From positions 1-12,718 of the forward strand of contig JAUZQA010000053.1 of NCBI GenBank assembly GCA_030705665.1: DNA of 12,718 nucleotides, given 5' to 3'. Shown here piece by piece: positions 1 through 6,585 of this stretch (positions are counted from its first letter, which is position 1; each line of letters starts with the position of its first letter). Made by a program: the position numbers and the translations under genes. The DNA is from Bacillota bacterium (GTDB lineage Bacteria; Bacillota; Bacilli; Bacillales_B; DSM-18226). The notes under the pieces were generated by a model. The model did no database searches and was not told where the DNA came from. It was given only the letters and a program-made list of their open reading frames with translations.

Positions 1-1136
1 CTCGTGATGGCTTCTTTAAGCTGTTCCAAAGAGGAGGCGTACGAACAGCGGATATGTCCTTCTCCACTTTCTCCAAAAACATCACCAGGTACAACGGCAA
101 CTTTTTCTTCCAGAAGAAGTTTTTCAGCAAAATCCTGCGATGTCAGGCCAGTGCTCTTAATTGAAGGAAACGCATAGAAAGCACCACCAGGATTATGACA
201 AGTCAAGCCAATCTCATTAAAGGAATTGACTATATAATTTCTTCTGCTTCGGTAGCTTTGTCTCATTTCTTCAACTTCTGGCATGCCATTCCTTAACGCT
301 TCTATGCCGGCATGCTGAGACATCGTTGAAGCGCACATCATCCCATATTGGTGGATTTTATAGATAGCCTCGGAAATTTCCTTAGGAGCACAAACGAAGC
401 CTAAGCGCCATCCTGTCATCGCAAAAGCTTTCGAAAACCCATTAATTAGGATGGTTCGCTCGATTAGTCCTTCGATCGCTGCAAATGAGGTAAACTCCTC
501 ATCGTAAGAAAGTTCAGCATAAATTTCATCGGCAATCACAAGCAAATCATGCTTTTTAACGATATCAGCGATTTTCTCAAGATCCGCTTTTCCAAGCTGT
601 GTTCCTGTTGGATTGTTTGGAGAACAAATAAGCAACGCCTTTGTTTTAGGTGTGATTGCCGCCTCCAACTGCTCAGGTTTCAATTTAAAATCATTTTCCG
701 CAAGTGTTTGAACGGTAACAGGATGTCCTCCTGCCATCGTTACTAAAGGAGCGTATGCAACAAAGCAAGGCTCAACAACAATTACTTCCTCGCCAGGGTT
801 TAAGATCGCTCTAAGTGCAAGATCTAACGCCTGACTTGCGCCAACGGTTACGATAATTTGATTCGCAGGATCATATGATACGTTAAAGCGCTTATCCATG
901 TAACGGGAGATCTCTTTTCTCAATTCAATCATTCCCGCATTTGCTGTATAGGTTGTAAAACCTTCTTCCAGAGAATGAATAGCAGCTTCCCTGATTGTCC
1001 ATGAAGTAACAAAGTCAGGCTCACCTACACCAAGGGATATAACCCCCTCCATGTTGGCAGCAAGATCAAAAAAGCGCCTAATTCCAGAAGGCTTTAGTTC
1101 TTGAACCTTATTTGATACATAGGAAGTTTTAATCAT
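1..1136 (-). CDS. alaT: PLP-dependent class I/II aminotransferase, AlaT-like (3' end cut by window edge)
   Basis: Fold-type I aminotransferase of the AspC/AlaT family, a cytoplasmic enzyme that moves amino groups between an amino acid and a 2-oxo acid; B. subtilis AlaT (YugH) is an alanine transaminase. 378 codons are visible and the reading frame is still open at base 1. The family is about 386 residues, so only the last few residues are missing. Visible PLP-site motifs are the PNNPTGT block with Asn175, ADEIY with Asp203 and Tyr206, and GFSKAF with Schiff-base Lys236 followed by GWRLGF. Near the cut end is IRCSYA, holding the arginine that binds the substrate carboxylate. The ATG overlaps the stop of the upstream regulator by 4 bp (ATGA) and has only a weak ribosome binding site, so translational coupling is likely. 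The alanine assignment rests on the alaR-alaT gene order; other small amino acids are possible. Confidence 0.85.
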   Translation of the reverse strand, partial: MIKTSYVSNKVQELKPSGIRRFFDLAANMEGVISLGVGEPDFVTSWTIREAAIHSLEEGFTTYTANAGMIELRKEISRYMDKRFNVSYDPANQIIVTVGASQALDLALRAILNPGEEVIVVEPCFVAYAPLVTMAGGHPVTVQTLAENDFKLKPEQLEAAITPKTKALLICSPNNPTGTQLGKADLEKIADIVKKHDLLVIADEIYAELSYDEEFTSFAAIEGLIERTILINGFSKAFAMTGWRLGFVCAPKEISEAIYKIHQYGMMCASTMSQHAGIEALRNGMPEVEEMRQSYRSRRNYIVNSFNEIGLTCHNPGGAFYAFPSIKSTGLTSQDFAEKLLLEEKVAVVPGDVFGESGEGHIRCSYASSLEQLKEAIT

Positions 1137-1633
1137 GGTGACACCACAATCCGTTTATCTTGGTCTGTATCTTCAAAAATCGTGCCATCATGCTTATATT
1201 TTTTCAGGATGAAATGTGTTGCTGTCGATACAACTGAATCTAGTGCAGAAAGCCTTTCGTAGACGAATTTAGCAATTTCATTCATCGAACTTGCTTCTAC
1301 ATATACGGCTAAATCATAAGCCCCAGACATTAAATACACGGATTCCACTTCTTTAAAGCGATAAATCCTTTTTGCTACCTCTTCAAACCCTACATCCCTT
1401 TTTGGAGTAACTTTTACCTCAATCATCGCTGTTACCCCTGTATGTTCATCTACTTTTGCCCAGTTAATGATCGTTGAATAGCGGACAATTACGCGCAGAT
1501 CCTCTAATTTTTTCAGGGTACTACTAATCTCCTCATCGGATAAACTTGTCATTTTTGCTAGGTCTTGTACTTCAATTCGGCTGTTTTTTTCAATAATGCG
1601 GAGCACTTCTAATTCCTTTGTATTCAAGTGCAT
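1133..1633 (-). CDS. alaR: Lrp/AsnC-family transcriptional regulator, AlaR-like
   Basis: DNA-binding regulator of 166 residues, the usual Lrp/AsnC size. Residues about 5-52 form the N-terminal winged helix-turn-helix (LEVLRIIEKNSR, then LSDEEISSTLKKLEDLRVI). Residues about 66-146 form the C-terminal RAM/AsnC ligand-binding and oligomerisation domain, with the GAYDLAV motif at 104-110 where this family usually binds an amino-acid effector. The ATG has a good AAGGAGG site about 9 bases upstream. It is followed directly, with a 4-bp overlap, by an aminotransferase, the same order as B. subtilis alaR-alaT (yugG-yugH), where AlaR controls alanine metabolism. Control of its own operon in response to alanine or a related amino acid is inferred from that synteny. 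The acidic and basic tail after residue 146 is variable in the family. Confidence 0.88.
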   Translation of the reverse strand: MHLNTKELEVLRIIEKNSRIEVQDLAKMTSLSDEEISSTLKKLEDLRVIVRYSTIINWAKVDEHTGVTAMIEVKVTPKRDVGFEEVAKRIYRFKEVESVYLMSGAYDLAVYVEASSMNEIAKFVYERLSALDSVVSTATHFILKKYKHDGTIFEDTDQDKRIVVSP

Positions 1634-1709
1634 TGGGAAAATCCTCCTTGTGCCATTAAGAAAGTTAATGTGAATCTGGCAGAATGTCCAAAATTTGTTC
1701 TTGAATCGT

Positions 1710-1739
1710 ATTATACATATCTCGAAACAAGATTGACAA
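1710..1739 (-). promoter_or_regulatory. Sigma-A-type promoter of the alaR-alaT operon
   Basis: On the minus strand TTGTCA (1734-1739) and a perfect TATAAT (1710-1715) are separated by 18 bases. Transcription would start near 1703, giving a leader of about 70 bases before the alaR ATG at 1633. This is the best promoter match in the window and fits an independent alaR-alaT unit after the terminator of the upstream gene. An operator for AlaR itself would be expected around here but none is clear. Confidence 0.7.
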
Positions 1740-1952
1740 TAAAATACATCCCCTATTGGGAATAAGGTGAAACTTCAATCCCGCTTATACCAATCTATAG
1801 AGCCATATAAAGGGTCTTACTGCTTTAAAGCGGAATAAACATATATCATTATATCAAATATCTCCCCAATCTGTTATAGTTAATTTTTAATTTTTTGTAT
1901 AAATAAGCCGAACTGTTCTGCAACAGTTTAATATTCTTAATGATAAAATAAT
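1740..1952. other. Non-coding remainder of the 356-bp gap before alaR
   Basis: This A+T-rich stretch lies between the terminator of the short-chain dehydrogenase gene and the alaR promoter. No reading frame with a ribosome binding site was found on either strand. The only structure seen is a perfect 10-bp palindrome GCTTTAAAGC at 1822-1831, roughly 120 bases upstream of the predicted alaR transcription start. It could be an operator half or chance in A+T-rich DNA. Confidence 0.45.
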
Positions 1953-1980
1953 AAAAGCGGCTTCAAAATCAGCCGCTTTT
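1953..1980 (-). terminator. Intrinsic terminator after the fabG-like gene
   Basis: A perfect 10-bp stem, AAAAGCGGCT (1953-1962) with AGCCGCTTTT (1971-1980), closes an 8-base loop. Read on the minus strand it ends in TTTTATTATTTTAT, the U-rich tail expected of a rho-independent terminator. It lies 9 bases after the stop codon at 1990 and marks the end of the long transporter transcription unit. Confidence 0.85.
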
Positions 1981-1989
1981 CCGATTATT

Positions 1990-2730
1990 CTACATCATAA
2001 TCCCGCCATCAACATGGAGCACTGTTCCGTTTACGTAATTTGATTCCTCAGAGGCTAAGAATAAATAGGCATTGGCAATGTCCTCTGGTTTTCCAAGTTT
2101 TCCGAGCGGGATCGTCTTCCTGATCCCATCCAGAATATTCTCCGGAACTTTTTCCACCATCGCTGTTTCAATGAATCCAGGTGCAACGGCATTGACATTG
2201 ATTCCTTTTCTTCCAAGTTCCTTAGCCCATGTCTTTGTCATGCCCACAACCGCTGCTTTTGCAGCAGCATAATTGGTTTGACCAATATTCCCATAAACAC
2301 CCGATACTGATGATGTACTAATAATCCTTCCCCAGCCCTTCTCGAGCATATAAGGAAGGGCCGCTTGAGTACAATGAAAAACCCCTGTAAGGTTTACGTC
2401 TAATACCCTTTGGAAGTCTTCAACGGATAGCTTTTTCAACATGGCATCCCTGGTAATCCCGGCGTTATTCACAATAATATCGACACCACCATAGGTATTT
2501 GCTACACTTTCAACCATTTTGTCAACGCTTGCACGATCTGCTACATTAACTTGAAAAAAAGTAACTTCATAGCCTTCTTCCCGTAACTCACTCGCGCGGA
2601 GCCTTCCTTGTTCCACATTAAAATCGGTTAAGGCCACCTTTGCCCCTTCCCTTGCAAAAGTGCGTGCTGCCGCAAGACCTAATCCATTTGCTGCTCCTGT
2701 AATAATCGCCACTTTATCTTTTAATCTCAA
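1990..2730 (-). CDS. FabG-like short-chain dehydrogenase/reductase (3-oxoacyl-ACP or acetoacetyl-CoA reductase type)
   Basis: Classical SDR that reduces a 3-oxoacyl thioester or oxidises the 3-hydroxy form. Visible motifs are the Rossmann TGAANGLG (11-18), NNAG (88-91), catalytic Asn113, Ser141, Tyr154 and Lys158 (NYAAAK), and PGFIET after the active site. Asp36 at the end of the second beta strand is a feature usually linked to NAD(H) rather than NADP(H). I chose the TTG at 2730 because it follows GAGGTG by 6 bases and gives 246 residues starting MRLKDKVAIITG, the standard FabG length and start; the ATG at 2763 would add 11 residues and has no ribosome binding site. It follows the transporter genes and the 59-residue ORF and ends at a terminator. 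With no fatty-acid synthesis genes nearby, a catabolic or polyhydroxybutyrate-type role is as likely as lipid synthesis. Confidence 0.85.
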   Translation of the reverse strand: MRLKDKVAIITGAANGLGLAAARTFAREGAKVALTDFNVEQGRLRASELREEGYEVTFFQVNVADRASVDKMVESVANTYGGVDIIVNNAGITRDAMLKKLSVEDFQRVLDVNLTGVFHCTQAALPYMLEKGWGRIISTSSVSGVYGNIGQTNYAAAKAAVVGMTKTWAKELGRKGINVNAVAPGFIETAMVEKVPENILDGIRKTIPLGKLGKPEDIANAYLFLASEESNYVNGTVLHVDGGIMM

Positions 2731-2849
2731 TTTCTCCACCTCTTCAGATAAATATTCCGTCATAGCGGTTAATAAGTAGTTTAAGCTGGTATGATCTCGG
2801 TCGAATCAGCTATCGTTTCTTTTAAGATTGTACTCTGTGTACTTCACGA

Positions 2850-2870
2850 TTATGACTTAGTTTGTCATAA
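2850..2870. promoter_or_regulatory. Inverted repeat in the gap before the fabG-like gene
   Basis: Perfect 7-bp arms TTATGAC (2850-2856) and GTCATAA (2864-2870) flank a 7-base spacer, 12 bases past the stop of the 59-residue ORF. There is no T-run on either side, so it does not look like a terminator. Its symmetric layout resembles an operator for a dimeric repressor such as a TetR-family protein, but no such regulator lies in the window. Confidence 0.35.
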
Positions 2871-2881
2871 AATGGATAAGT

Positions 2882-3061
2882 TCACGGGTTTTCAGCTTTC
2901 ACCTTCATATAGGCCATTGCTGCTTCAATTGACTCAAATAATTGTTCCTGATCCTTCTGCACGTGTGTTACTTTGATTCTCCAATGTTTCTTCCCTTTTT
3001 CGCGCTGATCCCCCGCGAGTTGAAACCGAACTACGAAGGAGGCGATCTGTTTTGATTCCAC
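2882..3061 (-). CDS. Small uncharacterised protein (59 aa) in the transporter operon
   Basis: A 59-codon frame starting with GTG at 3061. An AGGAGG site (3071-3076) sits exactly 9 bases upstream and overlaps the stop codon of livM, the layout of a translated operon gene. The product is hydrophilic and lysine-rich, with no signal peptide or membrane segment. It reads as two short beta-strand-like stretches (FVVRFQL, residues 9-15; HWRIKVTHV, 26-34) followed by an amphipathic helix-like part (EQLFESIEAAMAYMK, 39-53), possibly a small beta-beta-alpha fold. I do not recognise the family. Start, spacing and balanced amino-acid content argue for a real gene; its position between a permease and a dehydrogenase gives no clear function. 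Confidence 0.7.
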   Translation of the reverse strand: MESKQIASFVVRFQLAGDQREKGKKHWRIKVTHVQKDQEQLFESIEAAMAYMKVKAENP

Positions 3062-3074
3062 TCAAAAATTCCTC

Positions 3075-4070
3075 CTATCCCGCCAGGTTTTCCTTTTTCT
3101 TGATGGCTTGATGATTCTTGCGTTTCCATTTAACCGTTTTTAATGTACCGACAATACCTTTTGGAAAAAAGATAACGGTCAAAATATAGACAATTCCAAA
3201 AAAGATAATCCAGCGTTCAAATATCCAATTTTGCTTTGCCAATTCTGTTAACCAATTATGTGCAAATTCAATTAATCCGGAGCCAATGATCGCTCCAACC
3301 AGTGTACCCACTCCCCCAATAATGGTCATTAATAATGCATCTAAGGTGATATCCATCGAAAAAACACTTGTATTGACGTATCTTAATGAAATTGCATAAA
3401 GAATTCCGGCAAAGCCTGCGAGAATTCCTGCTGCAATACTTGCTGCAACCTTATAGTGTAGTACCTGGTACCCCAACGACTCAGCTCGTTGTTCATTTTC
3501 CCTGATGGCTTGAAGAACTTTTCCCAGCGGGGAATTCGTGAATAGCTTTAAAAAAATAAATACAGCGGCCATCACTATGAGACAAAGAAGATAATAATTG
3601 GTGCGGTCAATCAATTGTTCAGGAATCATAAACGTAAATCCATCATTGCCAAATGTTAATGACCGCCACTTTTCAGCAGCTACCGCCATTAACCCCGCTA
3701 AAGCTAAAGTCAGCATGGCATAAAAATGGCTTTTTAAACGGAGAGTAAGTAAACCGACAATAAAACTAACAATACCTGTCAACACAATGGTTGCCAGCAC
3801 TGCAAAGGCAAATGACAATAAAGTTGGCTCCATTTTTTTCATAAAAATCCCCATCGAATAAGCCCCGATTCCAAAAAACATCGCATGTCCAAACGAGACG
3901 ATTCCGGTAAAGCCTAATAAAAGATCGTAGCTCATGGCAAAAATAGAGAAGATAAAAATTTGCGTTAACAAAATAAATAGGTTTCTAGATTCATAAACGA
4001 ATGGCAGCAGAAACAGAAAAACAGCAATGATGATATAAATAAATGTTATTCGATGCTTTATGATCCCCAT
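3075..4070 (-). CDS. livM: LIV-type ABC transporter permease LivM
   Basis: Second membrane subunit of the HAAT (LivKHMGF) importer, 331 residues. It has many hydrophobic segments (the first at about 9-25), the conserved LGFTGIVSFGHA block at 52-63, a cytoplasmic EAA-type coupling loop at about 182-201 (PLGKVLQAIRENEQRAESLG) that contacts the ATPases, and the closing FFPKGIVG at 301-308, all typical of LivM. The C-terminal tail is strongly basic (KWKRKN and KKKE). The ATG at 4070 lies 7 bases after the livH stop and is preceded by GGGGTGAG, so the two permeases are co-translated. Family membership is firm. The solute is not fixed by the permease and could be leucine/isoleucine/valine or another amino acid or amide. 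Confidence 0.92.
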   Translation of the reverse strand: MGIIKHRITFIYIIIAVFLFLLPFVYESRNLFILLTQIFIFSIFAMSYDLLLGFTGIVSFGHAMFFGIGAYSMGIFMKKMEPTLLSFAFAVLATIVLTGIVSFIVGLLTLRLKSHFYAMLTLALAGLMAVAAEKWRSLTFGNDGFTFMIPEQLIDRTNYYLLCLIVMAAVFIFLKLFTNSPLGKVLQAIRENEQRAESLGYQVLHYKVAASIAAGILAGFAGILYAISLRYVNTSVFSMDITLDALLMTIIGGVGTLVGAIIGSGLIEFAHNWLTELAKQNWIFERWIIFFGIVYILTVIFFPKGIVGTLKTVKWKRKNHQAIKKKENLAG

Positions 4071-4077
4071 GGCGTTC

Positions 4078-4938
4078 TCACCCCTTCACTCCGAATAATC
4101 CCTGCGGCTTTACTATCAGAACAATTGCCATTAAGAGCATGTTAACGGCAAGCGATAAATCCGGAAGGTAATAGGCCATGAACGAACTGGACAAGCCTAC
4201 GAGGATGGCTGCCAAAACAGAACCAGTAAAATTCCCCATCCCGCCAATCACCACGACAATAAAAGCGAGGATGGCAAAATCCATTCCCATACCAGCATGG
4301 ATCACCCCAGAATAGGGACCAAAGAGGACACCGCCAAGTGCGGCCATTCCCGAGCCGATCATAAACACAAACATAAAAACTTTTTTGATATTGATTCCGA
4401 GAGCTTGGACCATATCCTTATTCATGACTCCCGCCCGAACAATCAAGCCAATTTTCGTATATTTAAGAGAATATTGAACGAGTCCAAAGACGATCAACCC
4501 TACGAAAATAATAAATGCCCGATATTTAATGATGATGACTCCGCCCCATTCCCAACTCCCTTTTAAATAATCAGGAGGGGCTGCCGTGATTTGATTTGGT
4601 CCCCAAACTACTTTAAGCATTTCTGATAAAATAAGCATAAAGCCAAGTGTAATTAAGATTTGTTGGACGTGATTTCCATAAACAGGCTGGATAATCCATT
4701 TTTCGGTTAAAATCCCGATTAAACACCCAACGATAATCGCACCTGCAATACCAAATATGAAACTGCCAGTCTTCGAAAAAATCCAGATGCCGCTGTAAGC
4801 TCCCCAGGCAAAAAGTCCGCCATGGGCAAAATTAAGAACATCCATCAAGCCAAAAATAAGCGTTAATCCGGCTGCTAATAAAAAGATCAACATTCCTGTC
4901 GCTAAACCATTGATGGTTAAGTTCATAAAGAGGTCCAA
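4078..4938 (-). CDS. livH: LIV-type ABC transporter permease LivH
   Basis: First membrane subunit of the HAAT importer, 286 residues, almost entirely hydrophobic. It has the LNFAHGGLFAWGAY signature at 35-48, an EAA-type coupling loop at about 161-184 (from TKIGLIVRAG to ALGINI), the VIGGMGNFTGS block at 230-240 and the final KPQGLFGVKG, all typical of LivH. The start is a TTG at 4938: AAGGAGG lies 7 bases upstream, whereas the first in-frame ATG (4926) is too far from it and the nearer ATG at 4942 is in another frame. The gap to livF is 15 bases. It pairs with LivM to form the channel. Confidence 0.92.
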   Translation of the reverse strand: MDLFMNLTINGLATGMLIFLLAAGLTLIFGLMDVLNFAHGGLFAWGAYSGIWIFSKTGSFIFGIAGAIIVGCLIGILTEKWIIQPVYGNHVQQILITLGFMLILSEMLKVVWGPNQITAAPPDYLKGSWEWGGVIIIKYRAFIIFVGLIVFGLVQYSLKYTKIGLIVRAGVMNKDMVQALGINIKKVFMFVFMIGSGMAALGGVLFGPYSGVIHAGMGMDFAILAFIVVVIGGMGNFTGSVLAAILVGLSSSFMAYYLPDLSLAVNMLLMAIVLIVKPQGLFGVKG

Positions 4939-4953
4939 CCATTTTCCTCCTTC

Positions 4954-5661
4954 CTAAGCAATTCCGAGATATTTCCGTTTCATCTCGTTATCCTCTTTTA
5001 ATTCCTTCATTCTGCCCTGCATAACCGTTCGTCCATCATCAACAATATAAAAACAATCTCCGATTGTACTCGCCATCATAAAATTTTGTTCCACTAAAAC
5101 GACAGTCGTTTTCTCTTTGATTTGTAAAATCGATTCCATTACTTTTTCAACTACAATGGGTGCTAAGCCCTTACTTGGTTCATCAATTAATAACAGTTCA
5201 TTATCATTTACATAAGCCCTGGCGATGGCAAGCATTTGCTTTTGTCCGCCGCTTAGGTAGCCGCCCTGTTTCCTCCAAAATTTCTTTAAATCAGGAAAAA
5301 GATTTATAATCCAGTCCATTCGGCTCATGGTTGCTTCATCTTCTTTTTGGATCGCTACCTTGATATTTTCTTCAACCGTGAGTCCGGCAAATATCCCTTG
5401 ATCCTCAGGAACATAGCCAATCCCTTTCTGGGCCACCTTAAAGGTTGGCAGATGCTGGATAATCTCTTCTTTATAGAGAATGGTTCCTTTTGCCGCCGGC
5501 GTCAGCCCCATTATCGTTTTCAATGTCGTTGTTTTCCCGACTCCATTTCGTCCGAGTAGGACCGTCACTTCCCCTTTTTTAACCTTCAAGCTGACACCTT
5601 GTAAAATATGATATTGTCCAATATAGGTTTCAATCTCTTGAAGTTCCAGCAAGCTACTCAT
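4954..5661 (-). CDS. livF: LIV-type ABC transporter ATP-binding protein LivF
   Basis: One of two cytoplasmic ATPases that drive the HAAT importer, 235 residues. Walker A is GRNGVGKT (37-44), the ABC signature LSGGQ (136-140) and Walker B LLLIDEP (156-162). The switch position reads VLVEQN, with Gln192 instead of His, which is normal for LivF. The start at 5661 is chosen because GGGAGG lies 8 bases upstream and the protein then begins MSSLLELQEI, matching the family. A longer frame from 5700 would extend into livG and lacks support. The start lies 8 bases inside the end of livG, so the two ATPases are probably translationally coupled, giving the LivG-LivF heterodimer. Confidence 0.92.
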   Translation of the reverse strand: MSSLLELQEIETYIGQYHILQGVSLKVKKGEVTVLLGRNGVGKTTTLKTIMGLTPAAKGTILYKEEIIQHLPTFKVAQKGIGYVPEDQGIFAGLTVEENIKVAIQKEDEATMSRMDWIINLFPDLKKFWRKQGGYLSGGQKQMLAIARAYVNDNELLLIDEPSKGLAPIVVEKVMESILQIKEKTTVVLVEQNFMMASTIGDCFYIVDDGRTVMQGRMKELKEDNEMKRKYLGIA

Positions 5662-6412
5662 TGTACAGACCTCCCAAATAGGCAGACTGAACAGTTTCAT
5701 TTTTCATAATTTCCTCCGGTGTCCCATCTGCAAGTAATTTTCCATTAAAAAGAACCATAATCGAATCGGACAAATCCAGGATCATATCCATTTTGTGTTC
5801 TATTAAAATAATCGTCCGATTCCCCTGCTCCTTTATTTTGCGGATTACCTCTAAAATGGCGGGAACTTCTTCTAATGACATGCCTGCAGTAGGCTCGTCT
5901 AGCAGCAAGACCTCTGTTTCAAGGGCTAAAAGCATCGCCATTTCCAGCTTTCTTTTTTCGCCATGAGCAAGACTGCCGGCAGTAAAGTCCTTTTTTTCCT
6001 CTAGCAAGACCAGTCTCAGCCATTCAATCGCTTTTTCCTCAAACCGAGGATAACGTTTATGGTGGATGAGCATTTGATAGCGGATTCCAGCTTGTGATTG
6101 AACTGCCAAACGGACATTCTCGAGTACTGTTAAATTTGGGAAAACGTTTGTAATTTGAAACGAACGGCCAATTCCAGCTCTCGTTCTTTTTGTTGCTGAA
6201 AATTTCGTGATATCTTTTCCTCGTAAATAAATTTTTCCTCTTGATGGTGTTAATTGGCCGCTAAGGAGATTAAAAAATGTCGTTTTCCCTGCTCCGTTTG
6301 GTCCAATAATTGATTTAAAGTGTCTTTCGGGAACAGAAAAATGAACCGAATCTACAGCAGTATGGCCGCCAAAATGTATCGTTAAATCATTTGTTTCGAT
6401 TAGGGCTGGCAA
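5654..6412 (-). CDS. livG: LIV-type ABC transporter ATP-binding protein LivG
   Basis: ATPase partner of LivF, 252 residues. Walker A is GPNGAGKT (37-44), the signature LAHGE (148-152) is of the LivG type (LivG proteins often read LxYGxQ here), Walker B is VLLLDEP (168-174) and the switch histidine is His206 in LIEH. After the Q-loop region there is the LivG-specific insertion (about 106-125), and the C-terminus holds the ADGTPEEI block typical of the family. The start is a TTG at 6412 with GGAGG 11 bases upstream; the protein then begins just before the conserved LTIHFGG, so no better start exists. It is separated from livK by 173 bases of repeats and a hairpin. Confidence 0.9.
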   Translation of the reverse strand: MPALIETNDLTIHFGGHTAVDSVHFSVPERHFKSIIGPNGAGKTTFFNLLSGQLTPSRGKIYLRGKDITKFSATKRTRAGIGRSFQITNVFPNLTVLENVRLAVQSQAGIRYQMLIHHKRYPRFEEKAIEWLRLVLLEEKKDFTAGSLAHGEKRKLEMAMLLALETEVLLLDEPTAGMSLEEVPAILEVIRKIKEQGNRTIILIEHKMDMILDLSDSIMVLFNGKLLADGTPEEIMKNETVQSAYLGGLYNE

Positions 6413-6446
6413 ACTTCGTTCACCCTCCTTTTTTTGAGAGTTAATG

Positions 6447-6478
6447 AAGAGGGTGACCTTTAGCGGCCGAACCCTCTT
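6447..6478. terminator. Hairpin between livK and livG (T-run only on the + side)
   Basis: Perfect 8-bp arms AAGAGGGT (6447-6454) and ACCCTCTT (6471-6478) enclose a 16-base loop that can pair further (GGCC with GGTC, one wobble). The run of seven T follows the hairpin on the + strand (6477-6483). On the minus strand, the direction of the operon, it is followed by CATTAACTC and is not a standard terminator. It may act as a processing or stabilising structure that keeps livK mRNA above that of the other subunits, or stop antisense transcription. Confidence 0.5.
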
Positions 6479-6485
6479 TTTTTGA

Positions 6486-6575
6486 TTTCGCCAAAATGAA
6501 TATTTATTTCGCCAAAACTAGCATTTATTTCGCGGAAAGTTAAATTATTTCGCCGATCTGGACGTTTTTTTCGCC
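6486..6575. repeat. Five-copy degenerate tandem repeat, 21-bp period, after livK
   Basis: The core TTTCGCC (minus strand GGCGAAA) starts at 6486, 6507, 6528 (as TTTCGCG), 6548 and 6569, giving periods of 21, 21, 20 and 21 bases. On the minus strand the unit reads roughly TTTTGGCGAAATAAAT followed by a variable part. It begins about 10 bases after the livK stop and ends just before the hairpin at 6447-6478, so it lies in the livK-livG intercistronic RNA. Units are far too short for CRISPR repeats. Confidence 0.75.
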
Positions 6576-6585
6576 AAAGTGTCTT

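Noticed and set aside
1734..1756. + strand TTGACA at 1733-1738 as a rightward promoter
   Set aside because: No acceptable -10 element at the right spacing and no + strand gene downstream.
2731..2763. Longer N-terminus for the fabG-like protein from the ATG at 2763
   Set aside because: No ribosome binding site before it, and the added 11 residues are absent from normal FabG proteins; the TTG at 2730 fits better.
2791..2976. 61-residue + strand frame in the gap before the transporter genes
   Set aside because: It overlaps the 59-residue minus-strand ORF, which has a strong ribosome binding site; the + frame has none and an unconvincing composition.
4297..4566. 89-residue + strand frame inside livH
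   Set aside because: Antisense shadow of a well-supported membrane protein gene, with low-complexity His/Asp-rich content.
5662..5700. Longer N-terminus for LivF from 5700
   Set aside because: It would overlap livG by 47 bases, and the added residues do not match the family; GGGAGG marks the ATG at 5661.
5956..5970. Defective ABC signature in LivG (LAHGE instead of LSGGQ)
   Set aside because: LivG proteins commonly deviate at this place, so it is not evidence of an inactive ATPase.
6486..6575. CRISPR array
   Set aside because: Repeat cores are only 7-16 bases and the spacers about 5-14 bases, and there are no cas genes.
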